DNA from: Fragilariopsis cylindrus CCMP1102 | Taxonomy: Eukaryota; Bacillariophyta; Bacillariophyceae; Bacillariales; Bacillariaceae | DNA length: 64,000 nucleotides | Assembly: GCA_900095095.1 (NCBI GenBank) | Contig: FMBT01000481.1 | Span: 17,331 to 81,330 of the forward strand | Reading direction: 5' to 3' | In this document: piece by piece, positions 21,775 through 33,459 of the stretch | Layout: each line of letters begins with the position of its first letter | Position numbering within the stretch: position 1 is the stretch's first letter | Notes under the pieces: generated by a model | Database searches by the model: none | Told to the model about the DNA's origin: nothing | What the model saw: the letters and a program-made list of their open reading frames with translations, nothing else | Made by a program: the position numbers and the translations under genes

Positions 21775-23865
21775 CTAACGGACCCAAAATCGTGGCAGGA
21801 ATTTCATCACTTGCTTATTCATGGCAATAGCTGCCTTGAATTGTGCCTCGTCCTCACGAACTGGAATGATAGGATGCTTGTAGAGCCGAGATTTACTAAG
21901 GGTTTCATCCAAAAGAAGATTACCTGCTTGTAGTCCAGACACATATGCACGTTCTTGACAAAGTCCTTTTGCGCCATGTTCAAGATCTCCCATCCTGACC
22001 CAATCACCTGCAAACTTAATGTTCGGCACATCTGGATCTCCTTGCAACGGCGGTCGGCAATCGAAACTGCCGGGTGAAAAGAAACTCACACTACCCGGGA
22101 ATTTTCCCACCCAATTATCGACGACATTTGCTAGAGCAAACTCAGGAACGGCTGCTGGAAGAAGTTCTTCCATTAGAATTTCGGTAATCTTTTCGTCACT
22201 TAGACTCATCAACGCACCGGCATTATAAAAGTCGCATGCAAGGACTGATCCCTGAGGCGTTTCACCACCCCAAAGAGCGTCTTCGTTGTCAGCCTGAAAT
22301 TGATCCAACATGAAGAATGTCCCTCCACTTCCACGAAGTGCATCAAAACGAGAAAATACATTGGCAGGAGTCCTCGTCGGTACGTAACGGTCCAGCCAGA
22401 TACGTACCGAGATGACATCGACACCATTTTTCATTGATGCTGCCTTGCTAAATGTTTGGTACTGTGAAAGATCTGGACTGGATCCTACTACAGCCGACAT
22501 ACCTTTGCCATTCAATGCTAAAACAACTCCATCCACATCCATAGTCGAAACTTCACCATCTCGTGTCTTGTATTCGATGGTTGTCTTTTTCGTTGGTTTA
22601 TTACCATCACTACCATCTTCGTTGTCATCAACGTCATTCATCGAAATCTTTGTCACGAAGGATCCACCCTTCACTTTCAAATCATATTCATCTTGAAGAT
22701 GCGTAGCTAGAGGCTGTATTAATGAATCACTAACTGTACCGTTTTTAATCCATCTCACATCAAAACTATCTTGATGTGCCAATGCATAATAATATAACAA
22801 TTCCATAACAACTAAGGCACTTAGTTCTTCCGGTGGTTTGAATAATCCAACAAGCAGAGTCGGTTTGATAAAATCTTCCACCATACGTTCACTTAGTCCG
22901 AAAAGAATAAATAAATCATGTGCTGTCATGCGATCGTACTTTTCTTGAACAGCCACATCATTTCCAAGACAATCAACGGTTGCGATTAATAACCCAACCA
23001 TTGATGCACGGTCTTGTAATGGGATGCGTTCAAAAAGTGGAAACGTCGATAAAACTTGACCAAGTGGTGATGGTAATTCTGGAAATTTCTGTCCAGAAAG
23101 TTGATTTAAAAATGGAATATTAGGAATATTAAATTCGGGAATTTTACTGTCCGCAAAAACAGGAGCGGTCGCTTCAAGTCCATCTGGTGAATAAAATGAT
23201 GAATTTGTATAATCTGTAAATATATCAGATTCTTTCAGGCCAAGTTCGGAACATAACTTGTTAATATTGGGATAATCTTTCCAAAATCCTCGTGTACCAG
23301 CTTCAACTGGCTTTCCAGTCTTGGAAAGAAATGGAGTTGCTCCCGTAGGATCTGGCAATGCATCCAATAATGTAACTTCAACATTTTCTCTTGATTCGCA
23401 TATAGCTTTGGCTGCACCCCATCCTCCCCATCCGCCTCCAACGACAGCAATTTTTATAGGTGGCGGTAACGAAGATTCTTCTTCTTGCTGCTGTTCGTTA
23501 TTTGAAACTTTTTCCTCTATTTCTTCGAGTACTTCTTCTACTATTTCGGTCTGGATTTGTTTTTGTTCCATTTGCCAATCCATGGCTGCCGATCCGGTTG
23601 TACTTTTGGCTACTTCCTCGTCATTCTCATCATTAGCACTATTAGCCTTATCTTCTTCTTCTTCATCGTCGTCGTTTGACGACATACCAAGCATTACACC
23701 GTCTATATGTTGATGGTATGATTGTGTTCTTATAGTGTCGACAGGACGAACACCATGCTGATGACGATGATGCTGATGATGATGTTGAGGAAGTTGAGGA
23801 GATAGAAAGCCTGTCGTTAGAATGGCCGCAAACAACGGAGATGTGAACGGAATTAAAAATTTCAT
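21775..23865 (-). CDS. Carotenoid-desaturase-like FAD oxidoreductase, probably plastid-targeted
   Basis: A 696-residue protein without introns. Residues 1-20 form a hydrophobic signal-like segment ending TTGFLSP, where a Phe could serve as the +1 residue of a diatom plastid presequence. A His-rich and acidic linker follows. From residue 138 the FAD dinucleotide fold begins with IAVVGGGWGGWGAA (GxGxxG type) and VTLLDALPDPTG. GTRGFWKDYPNI and the late motif IKFAGDWVRMGDLEHGAKGL (FAD-contact 'GD' region) match the phytoene/zeta-carotene desaturase and amine-oxidase superfamily. Known relatives desaturate or isomerise carotenoids with FAD. Whether this is a true zeta-carotene desaturase or a paralogue with another substrate cannot be decided by eye. 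The gene converges on the hydrolase gene, and a bZIP-type site cluster lies 165-216 bp upstream of the ATG. Confidence 0.78.
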   Translation of the reverse strand: MKFLIPFTSPLFAAILTTGFLSPQLPQHHHQHHRHQHGVRPVDTIRTQSYHQHIDGVMLGMSSNDDDEEEEDKANSANDENDEEVAKSTTGSAAMDWQMEQKQIQTEIVEEVLEEIEEKVSNNEQQQEEESSLPPPIKIAVVGGGWGGWGAAKAICESRENVEVTLLDALPDPTGATPFLSKTGKPVEAGTRGFWKDYPNINKLCSELGLKESDIFTDYTNSSFYSPDGLEATAPVFADSKIPEFNIPNIPFLNQLSGQKFPELPSPLGQVLSTFPLFERIPLQDRASMVGLLIATVDCLGNDVAVQEKYDRMTAHDLFILFGLSERMVEDFIKPTLLVGLFKPPEELSALVVMELLYYYALAHQDSFDVRWIKNGTVSDSLIQPLATHLQDEYDLKVKGGSFVTKISMNDVDDNEDGSDGNKPTKKTTIEYKTRDGEVSTMDVDGVVLALNGKGMSAVVGSSPDLSQYQTFSKAASMKNGVDVISVRIWLDRYVPTRTPANVFSRFDALRGSGGTFFMLDQFQADNEDALWGGETPQGSVLACDFYNAGALMSLSDEKITEILMEELLPAAVPEFALANVVDNWVGKFPGSVSFFSPGSFDCRPPLQGDPDVPNIKFAGDWVRMGDLEHGAKGLCQERAYVSGLQAGNLLLDETLSKSRLYKHPIIPVREDEAQFKAAIAMNKQVMKFLPRFWVR

Positions 23866-24028
23866 TTTCCTTTTTGTTCTTTTCCTGTCTACTACTGTAA
23901 TAGGATTTATGGTGGTGGTGTAAAGATATGAAGATGTTTAATCGGATGCGGAAATTAAAAAAACAATGATTGCTTTGTTGTTCTTGAGGTGTTATTTTGT
24001 TGTAATATATTGTGTATGGTGAATTGAG

Positions 24029-24081
24029 TGAGTCACTCGTTTTCGTTACGTCATGCGTGACTCGACATTAAACCGAGTCAC
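24029..24081. promoter_or_regulatory. Cluster of bZIP/CRE-like sites upstream of the FAD oxidoreductase
   Basis: Within 53 bp are TGAGTCAC (24029-24036), TTACGTCA (24046-24053), GTGACTCG (24057-24064) and CGAGTCAC (24074-24081). The last two form an 8-bp inverted repeat around a 9-bp loop. ACGTCA is identical to a CO2/cAMP-responsive element core described in diatom carbonic anhydrase promoters, and TGAGTCA is an AP-1-type site. Function here is inferred from sequence only. Confidence 0.45.
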
Positions 24082-25153
24082 GAGAGTCGAATTTTGTTAA
24101 TTACCAAGCTGGATCCCTCTAAAAAAGTCGCTGATGCATTTTTTGTCACCGGCACGACTAAGCTTCCGCTTTTCGAAGAGATAGATGAGGTAAAACCGCG
24201 AGGCTGAACTGACAAGTCAATCCAAACGAACAAAACGCATACAGTACTGTACATACATACAGTACACATACCGCAACACAATCACATCACAACAAACAAA
24301 GCTGGTTGCGAAAAAGCACATCGCAACCTTCCGTTTATGGCTGGTATAATGGCAACAAGGCAGGATCTGCCATCAGGGTGGACAAATGATCCAAGGTACG
24401 ATGGTATTATTTTTTCAAAATTTTCGTTTATAGAAATCAAATTAAACAGAATGCATTGCTGCTACAGAGCAGAAATCACGATTACGTATGTGTTTGTGTC
24501 ATGTATTTTTTTGCGCGACGGCGATATTTTCACAGATAAATTAGATTCTGGACAATAATGATGAGATAGGCATGAACGAAGGTAAACGAGCTGTATGTTG
24601 GGCCAAATTCACGTTCTTCGTATCCCATCTTATTCGTCTTTGCTCTGCATGCATGCATGCATGCATGCATTGGATGCATTGGATGAATTTTCTTGTTCAT
24701 TCGTTAAAAGATCCATGACACGGTACATGCATGTAAATTTTCCATACCCTGTCCCCGTAGTCGCTTTTTTCCCCATGTGAAAATACGCGTTATTATGTGT
24801 GAGGACGCGTTTTTTATTATTAAAGATACTGTGTGTTCAAATAAGCCCAAATAAATTACATACGGAATTTTGGTTTTCCAGTTAAAAATCCGTTTAAATC
24901 TGTACTCATAACCAATTTATTCTTTCTTCTTTTGTTTATTCCCATCGTGTTGCCTCTTTTTTCTCCTATCATCTTCCCTCGCCTATTTATCACTTGTTAC
25001 GTTGCCGGTATGTTGTATGTGTGCACTTATGTGCTTAAAAAATAAATACTCTCCGCTTATTACTCGTAAAACTGCACATCCTCGACAATAATAATAACAA
25101 ATAATACACAACAACAACAACAACAACAATACTGTACATATACATGCGATGAC
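24082..25153. other. Intergenic promoter region
   Basis: No firm gene. A short plus frame at 24337-24558 begins with a plausible peptide but ends in low-complexity AT-rich sequence. A (gcat)n run lies at 24648-24670. An (aac)n run lies at about 25108-25130, just before the PSP1-domain gene. Confidence 0.4.
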
Positions 25154-27746
25154 ATGAGTAGCTCTGCGGATCAAGACCAAACCGCAGGTTCAAGCGGATT
25201 AGAAATTGGTATGTCGGGTATGAATTTAGTATCTTCCAGCAACCACCTCACGAACGCAAATAAAAGTAGAAGTCCGTTACCCAATTCGGGTGATAGTGTC
25301 CATAGTTATCTTTCTGTTGGAACTGCTGGTTCGAATCAAGGTGATATGTTTGCCATGGGGAACAGCAACACCAGACCTCCTGGTCTTATTGCGGGTCTAT
25401 CAGTAGTACCATCACCAACTAATCCGGGTCATACCAAAAGTGCATCGATTTCGTCCACTGCACATACCGCAACATTAACACCAACATCGTCTGTCGATGG
25501 AGGAGCATCAGCAGATCATCTACCTGGCATACACAATTTAGGTAGCTTCGATACGGATGATGGTAGTAATCACGATGGATTGTTGGGTTTACAAGCTCTT
25601 CGAGAACGTGCACACTCGTCTCCGGGACCAATAATCGGTGGTAATAGTACCTTTTCATCTTCACCTCGTGAGTTTATACCAGCGGGTGGGCTATTACCAA
25701 GAGGAGGAGGCGGAGGAGTCACACCCCAACAACAACAACAATCTCGTCCACGAACTATATCCAAAGACAATAGTAGTCGAAGTGTCACTGGAAGTAGCAG
25801 GCCCCCTCTTGCTGGCGGATCAGCTCTTTCACCGCATACAGTTGATGGCATGGCTGGCTTTCAAACTGCTGCAGCAGGAAGTAGAAGTCGTGATGCAAGC
25901 CCTCCTCCTAACGCAGGCGTTATTTCCCGCCCAGAAACACAGTTTACTTCATTCGGAGGTAATGGTGGTGGTGGCAATGAAAGCTTCGACTCATCACTCC
26001 GAAGAGCTTTAAGTAATGAATCCATTGGAACATCAGACTACAGTAGCTCTTCTTACAGTGGTTCTCATCATCGTCAGGGAAGTAACGATAGTAGTCATCT
26101 CAGTAGTTCATTTAGTCAACCTTCCTTGAACACGAACAATAGTCAGCACCGAGTAGGAGGAGGTGGTGTTGGTCCTGTTCCTAGTCCTAGTCTTCAAGGG
26201 CAGGGGCAAGGCCTATACCACCAAAGTCATCAAAGATCTCAGTCTCAACCGGGACCTTTACGGTCGTTGGCGGGACCAGAAAATTACTACCATGAAGCAA
26301 ACTATGATGCAGGCTTCATTCCACATCGTGCTAACGTTCCACCTTCCAGTTTAGAGAATGATTACAATTTGCAGCAACACCAGCAGCAACACCACAGCAA
26401 CAACAACACCAGCAGCAAGATATGCGTTATAATTCTCACGGAGGTGGACATCAACAATACCAGCAAGCACCACGGCATGGGAGAAGTATGAGCATGCAAC
26501 ATTCATCATACAACGGCGAAGGTCAAGATAATATGGGATACGGAGGAGTATCACGTAGAGGATCGTTAGGGCAGCAACATGATGGACAAATGCATCAGCA
26601 TGGTGGTGGATATAATGCACGTGAACGCGTCGGTAACACGAACTATCATCGTCAAGCTCCCATGCACTCTAGTTACGGAAGTGGTCACAATAGACACCCT
26701 GGTGATACGAGTAATATGAGTGGAGGTTCTGATCATGGTAATGCAACAGTAAGTTTTTACAGAAGCATTATAATTGACAGTGAAAAATATCCAGTGTACC
26801 GTAGCGCGCCATGAGCTCACAATTTTTCTATTTTGCCTCCTCTTTCTTCTTTGTGTGTGCGCCTAATAAGTCACTTTATGGTCGTCATCGCCTTCCCCAC
26901 ACGGACGAAGATCTTTCTCATCCATTAGCCGGAGAGAATATCGAAGTTCCAGGAGAAGACCACCATTATTACAACGAGGTTCAAGGTCCATTGCCTCCCT
27001 ACCAGCGTTCTCAATCTATGGGTCACGGTCCTACTTCTTACGGCTCGGACTCTCGTCATCTTCCAACAGTAGGTTCATCTATTCAGACACCAAAAGTTGT
27101 GTACAACGTTAAGTTTAAACGTACACAAAGAACCTTCGAAGTCGGTCCGCGTCTGAATCGAGATCTACCAGTCGGGTCGTATATTAAGGTAGAAGCCGAT
27201 CGTGGTGAAGATCTTGGCATCATAATTGGTAGGGTTAAGAATCCTATCACTCGATCTACCAGTATTGGAGGCAGTTTTGGAGGCGGGATGGGAGAAATGC
27301 CCCCTACAGCTGGTGCAGGGGGAGGTGGTGATCTTAAAAAAATCATCCGCCTTGCAACACACGACGAGGTCTCACTGCTGGTCATCAAACGCGAACAGGA
27401 GGAGGAATTACTGAATGTTTGTCGAACCAAAACTCGACAGAGAGGAATGCCTATGCATGTTGTTGATGCGGAATATCAGTTCGATAGGCATAAACTCACC
27501 TTCTTCTTTGAAGCGGATACAAGGATTGACTTTCGAGAGCTCGTTCGGGACTTGTTCAGCATTTACAAGACTAGAATTTGGATGCAACAATTGGATAAGA
27601 GCACGTCGGCAACGTGTCCAACTGCTCCTGCTCCAGCTCCTTTAATAATGGACTATGGGACACCAATCATCGCACCAATGAGTGAGTACGAGGGATATGA
27701 GGCGCAGGCGCATGGAGCGCCCGACGACGGTACCGGTACCGACTGA
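25154..27746 (+). CDS. PSP1-domain protein with long disordered N-terminus
   Basis: The C-terminal exon (26871-27746) contains a PSP1 C-terminal domain: VVYNVKFKRTQRTFEVGP, YIKVEADRGEDLGIIIG, VIKREQEEELLNVCRTK and the strong KLTFFFEADTRIDFRELVRDL. This domain is shared by yeast PSP1, kinetoplastid proteins and bacterial YaaT; its biochemical role is not settled. The N-terminal 400 residues are Ser/Gly/Pro/His/Gln-rich and probably disordered. Parts read as 25154 to about 26405 in one frame, about 26390-26748 in another, then a GT-AG intron (26749-26870, phase 0). The change between the first two frames falls in a CAA/CAG/CAC tract near 26380-26400, where no splice signals are seen. A one-base indel in that tract is the simplest explanation. 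The domain call is good; the exact N-terminal structure is uncertain. Confidence 0.75.
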
Positions 27747-28698
27747 TTTACCCAACAAAGAAAGATAGACGATACAATAACAGGGACGATTTTCACATGC
27801 ACACAAAAAATATCAACATAAAAATAAATACATCACAGGACCATATCATAACTAGAAAAAAGCTGCGCAGGGCGCGAATCTGAAAGGAAAGGTAGTCGTT
27901 TCAGAGCTGCTGCTGGTTTTAAAATATCATGTTTTCGGTTTCATGTTGCTCACACATTAGCATATCGCTTAATGGGTCGCATTAAAGATAAAAATAATAC
28001 ATACACGTAGAATAGTAAAATACAAAATGGTGAACGCTATTTAATATAATATAAAAATAAAAATAATTACAAAGATAATAAAGATGACAATTAACTACTA
28101 CTGTTACATATTGGATGGGTTCCTTGTGAACACACCACATAAATAATTTTTAGAATGCTCGTGTAGGCATTCTTTAGATGACAACTGGTCGTCTTGATGG
28201 TAGCCATATTTTCGTCAACCTCGACCAGCTTTTCCGAGCCTGTAACAGCTCAAGTGTAAGTAGAAGAATTTCTTGTGATGTGTGTGACACAAGAATTTAA
28301 GAGATTGTTTAAAATCCTGACACCCGTGATTCGATTATCTTTACTACTGTAGTCGTGCATACCGACGAGGATTTTCTTTTTAGTCGTTTTTGAAAGCACG
28401 AGTTCTCGTCGTGGGACTAAATTAATTCAATTTGAGAACCCTATTGACGTCAATTTTACATAGGGTCCTTATTTTTGTAAATCTATAATATTATATATTT
28501 GTTAACTTGTTCTCGCTATTCTGGGCACTCGTCTCATTTATACCAGTACTGAACAATAGCGATATCCACCGTGTGACGTGCAACATGCAACAATAATAAC
28601 AGGCATCAGGATCATAAACAAGCATTCAACAAGCAGACCACCCTTAACTTCCTCACTCAGTGCTATACTAGTATTCAATCTATCGAAGATTTAACAGA
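27747..28698. other. Intergenic
   Basis: No coding region or RNA gene recognised. The first part (27990-28100) is A-rich with aaaataa repeats and is probably the 3' flank of the PSP1-domain gene. The rest is the promoter side of the FAD oxidase. Confidence 0.45.
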
Positions 28699-30349
28699 AT
28701 GGGAATCGCATTGTCAAAAGCAAAACCACCAACCGTTAAGCAACGCGACAACCCTCGGGTATTGGCAGCCAGTGAGTATATTGACCCAATCCGCGAGGCT
28801 TTAGTGAAGCTGGGAGAGAAGATTCAAGGCCAAGTTTTGTTAGCGCCCAACGGCAAAGATGGAAGTGAAGAGTCAGAAGCTTATCACACTCAACGTGAAC
28901 GTACCTTTTACTTGAACGATGCCAATTATCCGAGTGCCATTGTGCTAGTAGAAACGGCCAAAGATGTTGCCGAAACTATCCGGGCTGTCCAAGCGATTAT
29001 TGCGGACGATGGAAGTGACAAGTACAAGCTTTGTATTGCGGGCGGTTGTCACTCTAATTATTGTATGGTGGAGCAGTCGATCACTATGGACCTTCAATTA
29101 TTAGCTAGCGTGACGGTAGACACGGATGCCAAGTCTATTGCGATAGAAGGTGGTGCCAAAATCGGGCAGGCTCATTACGCGTTGAAAGGTACAGGACTCG
29201 GCTTCGCCACGGGCACCAATCCCGATACGGGAGTCTCTGGTCTTACCATGGCGGGTGGAGCTGGATATCTTGGAGGTCAAGCTGGATACAGTTGTGATAC
29301 TGTTGTCCAGGCAAAGGTTGTCCTTCCTTCTGGCGAGTTGGTCACGGCGACGGATGATAACGACCACAAAGACTTGTTGAGAGCTGTGCGAGGAGGCGGC
29401 GGAAATTTTGGGGTCGTTGTAGAATGGACCTTCAAACTGTACGATGTTTCTGGTGCCATCGGAGGAACAGTAGTTCACATGGCTCCCACAGTCGCTAGTC
29501 TCCGAAAGGTGCTCACCAACTATGCTACTATTCTAGAAAACGACATGCCAGACCAGGCTGGCTCTATTTGTGCCTGTCCTGCAGGTGCACCCGTCTTTGT
29601 CAATGTTGTTACCATGATAGGAGATGGCGCCAAAAATGTAAAATCCTACAAGAAGATTCCTTTTCTCGCCAAGATGTCTTCCTTAGGTGCTTGGTTCCGC
29701 ATCAGCAACAACCTGGGACCCAAAGACTACATTGACGAGATTACCGTTCTTTTGGAACCCATTCAAAAACGCACCCACGGAATGGCTATTGGAGCCATGG
29801 TATATTCCTTTGACGAACAGATGCGAGAAGCTATCGTTCATTTCACTCGGGTTGACTATCCCAAAAGCAAAAAGGTACATCCCACCATTATTTGTGCTTG
29901 TCTCAGTGGAGAAATGAGACGCAACGATGGTTCCCGTAGCAGTATCCGTCATCGCAAGGCCCAAGCTTGGATCCTCGTTATGTCTGCGTGGGAACCGGAC
30001 GCGACGGAAGTAGAAAAAGACAGCATCAAAGTTTGGGCCGAACGTGTCAAAGCCAAGATTATGGAATTGGGGGGCGAAGATGGGTAAGTTATAAGTTATT
30101 ACATATATTATGTATTATAATGTCGTTTTGATTCTATTTGTTACTTATACTGGTACTGGTACTGATTTACTGTTCCTCACTTTGTCGCTCGATAATACAT
30201 TTAGACCCCACAATTTTTGCGATACAGATGGACGCCGCATCAAGTTCTTCACCGACGAGCAGCGTGACTTTTTGTCCATGGCCAAGACGAAGTATGATCC
30301 TACCAATCTATTGTCTTTGAACAAGAATATTATCAGTCATTCGGAGTAA
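28699..30349 (+). CDS. Berberine-bridge-like FAD-linked oxidase, two exons
   Basis: Exon 28699-30083, GT-AG intron 30084-30204, exon 30205-30349; the product is 509 residues. The PCMH-type FAD domain is seen as YPSAIVLVETAKDVAETIRAV and the flavin-contact loop IAGGCHSNY (His 118, the position that carries covalent FAD in BBE enzymes). GLTMAGGAGYLGGQAG and RAVRGGGGNFGVVVEWTF are both diagnostic. The last exon supplies the BBE C-terminal motif KYDPTNLLSLNKNI. The family oxidises alcohols, sugars or alkaloid-like substrates with O2. The usual second flavin-linking Cys is not obvious. The protein starts MGIALSKAK, which fits an N-myristoylation signal (Gly2, Ser6, basic residues), unusual for a family that is often secreted. 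Substrate unknown. Confidence 0.86.
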
Positions 30350-30868
30350 GGCATAAAGTGAAATCTGCAGGTGCTCTGCTTTCGAATGGTTGTGACCGTC
30401 TACGTTATAGCGTTCTATAAAGTGTATTGCAATTGGATATTTTATAACAATGATTACTATAGCTTGCAGCTTGAGGTAGACGAACATTCAGTTCTTCCGA
30501 AATGATTATTTTGCTTTGGATCACTGGATCATTGGATCTTTGATTCCATCTTTGAAGCGGACCTTCATACGAGTACATGGGTAAATCTTTGGATCTTTCA
30601 CATCTCTGAATCTTTCGAGAACGAAACCTATTTTGATATATTTTGGATTTGAGACTTTCGATATTTTGGACCTGAGACGCATACTGTGGGTGTATTTACA
30701 AAAAAATCAACGCTAAATTCAACCATAAATAACACGTAAAAAGCACTAAGAGAATTTAACACGTAAAAGCACTAAGAGAATTTAACAGGCAGAAACACTA
30801 GTAAAACAAGTGTGAATCAAAACTAATTTTTACTAGTAATTACACTGCTAATATTACACTGCTAATAA
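30350..30868. other. Intergenic with short tandem repeats
   Basis: No gene. A 26-29-bp unit (taacacgtaaaagcactaag plus agaattt) occurs twice at about 30730-30785. Repeats of tttttactagtaattacact follow to 30960, running into the left edge of the Crypton-like element. Confidence 0.55.
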
Positions 30869-31191
30869 GGTGGACTGTAGCATCCACCGTCCCACCTTTT
30901 TTTCTACTAGTAATTAACACTGCATTAATTTTTACTAGTAATTACACTGCTAATAGCAGTAAATAACATGTAACAGGCAGAAAAACAATTCGATCAAAGT
31001 ATTAAAATTAAAATAAAAGAAGAGTTCACGAAGACAATACTACTACTACTACTAATACTAACAGTAGAATAATAGAATACATTTAACAAGTAATTTAAGA
31101 AAAGATTATACGACACCATTCACAATCATATTAATGATATAAATATACGGAGACATCCAAGGAAAGAAAGAAAGAAAAGAAAGAAAGAAGT

Positions 31192-31689
31192 TTACGATGA
31201 AAAATCAAAAACACAAGGATAACCATCGTTTGAGGTTTTATCCTTTCTCATTTTAGCTAAAACTTTTGTAACAGACAAATTGGATCCATAGTAAGTGGTA
31301 ACTTTTTCAATGGCAGCAGTGCTATTCCATCCAGCACGAACCATTTCAGAAATCTTCTTCCAGAAAACTAGTCTATTGCAGTACACATATTTGCACCGAC
31401 CTCTTTCCGATGCTGTAAACATTTTTGCTGGCTTTTTTCCACCAAGTCCAAATTCATATTCCATCCATAATGTATGCAAGCATTTAGGATTCTTTTTAAG
31501 TGTACCAATAGAACGATTGGTGGCATCATCTTCTCCAGCAGCAGAATCAGCAGCAGCACGAAGATTGTTGCTGCGGTTGTTATGATTTTTACGATTAGAA
31601 CTACCAAGAACTCTATAAGGCTGACGTAGTAGCTGGCGAATCAAATGAGTCAATTGATCAATTTTCCGATGCTGAATATCATATATCAT
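31192..31689 (-). pseudogene. GCR1_C-like DNA-binding domain of the Crypton relic
   Basis: The 165-codon frame contains LWMEYEFGLGGKKPAKMF followed by a basic WKKISEMVRAGWNS region. This resembles the GCR1_C domain (L-W-x-E-[WY]-x-x-G-[IL]-x-G) found at the C-terminus of fungal Gcr1 and Crypton recombinases. It joins the upstream recombinase through a shifted frame: between 31690 and 31840 the best-looking sequence (STLQQGLQEAENRPQI) is in a third frame. At least two base changes therefore separate the pieces. Confidence 0.55.
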
Positions 31690-32830
31690 ATCTGCGGTCG
31701 GTTCTCTGCTTCTTGTAGTCCTTGTTGTAAAGTGGAAATGAGAGCAGATAGACGATCAATCTGCTGATTTTCAGTACCAGTATGGCGATTATTAACTCGA
31801 CGATTATGAATATCTGAACTATATTTGCGAGTAATCTGTTGACTTTTTCTTCTTCACTTTCATCCTCAGGAATAACATCAGCACTATCATTGAGGACTGT
31901 GAGAATTAAATTACCATTGATATCACCTCGTACATCAAGTGGAACCTTTGCAATTGGATTCTCTCCATCTTCAAGATTACTATCCCGTACAAGTTTATAA
32001 AGGTCCTTAACTCGTGTACTAATAATAGCAGGAACTACTTCAGATTGTTCTGGATCAAAAATTCTCCAAAGCAATGCACGTCCAAGCACTGCTGCAACCT
32101 TCAGTCCATATTTTTGTGCAATGTTAGGAGTAACAATATCACAAACCCAAGCATCGTCAATCCCAGAAAATTCCTTGATATGATAATGGATAGGACCATC
32201 TTTACATAAAGCAGCAGCAACCATTCCATCACAAGAAGGGATTGTTGTTGATGCATATCTATCTTGCTGCCGTTTAGTTCCCCAACGGAATCGATGATCA
32301 ATATCATCTTTGTGAATCTCCCGCTTCTTTGCTTGATCAGTAGAGAATTTTTGCATTGAGTGTGTGCCTTTCTTATCTTCAAGAACAACAATAAAAGAAG
32401 GATCATGTAATACTTTCCTCATACCCTCCGATGCACTTCTTCTGATTGTATCTTCATCGTCGGTGCCCTTATAGGCATAGACAAATTCACTGCTATCTCT
32501 CCCATTCATAATCATCCATTCTAACCACGTCGCAAGACCAAGAAGAACACAGTAACAAGGATGAGCAGCACCAATTAAGATTTGCCAAGGTGCTTGCCGA
32601 TGCTCAGATACATTTTTGCTCCATGGAAGTTTTGTGGAAATGGATAAATTATCATGTTGAAGATCTTGATTAGGAACAATATTTTTTGTTTGATGCTTCG
32701 ATACATTATCTATTCGACCACCCAAATTATATTGTGTTCGAAATATAGCAGAAGTAAAAAGTCTTCTTCTTCTTCTTTGCTTGTTGAACTGCAGCAGGTG
32801 TAGCAGCAGAGCGCATTCTATTGTAGCCAC
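31679..32830 (-). pseudogene. Tyrosine recombinase catalytic domain, active-site residue lost
   Basis: The frame reads NLGGRIDNVSKHQTKNI (first catalytic Arg, codon near 32714), a central beta region ending AHPCYCVLLGLATWLEW, then KKGTHSMQKFSTDQAKKRE. The last segment is where active relatives have H-S-x-R; here it is HSMQ, so the second catalytic Arg is a Gln (codon 32353-32351). HRFRWGTKRQQDRYAS follows, with the W and nucleophile Tyr, and VAAALCKDGPIHYHI, which is typical of this eukaryotic YR family. About 150 residues of the core-binding domain expected before GGRID are absent. The hydrophobic end of this frame (after about 31840) is probably out of frame. Confidence 0.62.
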
Positions 32831-33194
32831 GACTAGCTGCTGATGCCTTTGCTACGTTTGCTGCTACTGCTGCTGCTGCTGCTCCTGCCGCTGAGGCATT
32901 GTCAACATCCATCGTTTGTTCAACACAAAGCTTACACATCAATTTTGCTCTATTTTCTGAATGTGAGGGAGCACAAAGTGGACTGTGCAATGGCTTCTTG
33001 CAAGCATCACACTGGTGTTTGGGATTGTCTGCATTGTTTGGATCGTAACAACGTCTATTGAGAAATTTACTTTGTCCACTTTTACTTATAAAGCAGCCAT
33101 TATTATCTAGGTCATCACTGAATGAAGCACAAACTGGCCATTCACGAGGAGAACCACTTTCAAATAAAGCAGACAGTTCGTCAATACTACTCAT
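32727..33194 (-). pseudogene. Zinc-binding N-terminal part of the Crypton relic
   Basis: Starts at ATG 33194 and encodes CYDPNNADNPKHQCDACKKPL followed by CAPSHSENRAKLMCKLC, a Cys/His-rich cluster likely to bind zinc. An Ala-rich linker and a Lys run (QQAKKKKK) follow. The Lys run lies in an (aag)n tract where the frame changes into the recombinase frame. Cys clusters of this kind occur in transposon-encoded proteins, but this part could also be a captured host fragment. Confidence 0.45.
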
Positions 33195-33350
33195 TGTACC
33201 GTAAAGAAGACTGATGTGTTGTTGTTTTGTCTTGTTTATTTTTTAATTTTCTTTCTTTATTTTATTCTTTTCATTTTGTAAACCAAGAGAAGGATAACGG
33301 TACGTACTGTACTGCACTGTACTGTATTGAGTTGAATTTTTGTTAGCTTG

Positions 33351-33459
33351 CTAGCTAGCTACTAGTTGAATTTTTGTTGGCATTTTTGTCGCGCAAAATA
33401 ACTTTACTAGCTAGCTACTAGTTGAATTTTTGTTGGCATTTTTGTCGCGCAAAATAATT
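33351..33459. repeat. Tandem duplication of about 52 bp
   Basis: The segment ctagctagctactagttgaa through gcgcaaaataa occurs at 33351-33402 and again at 33408-33459 with almost no change. It lies just inside the right edge proposed for the Crypton-like element. Confidence 0.8.

Noticed and set aside
24337-24558. Plus frame starting MAGIMATRQDLPSGWTNDPR, WW-like
   Set aside because: Only a few suggestive residues, then low-complexity AT-rich sequence; no joining exon found.
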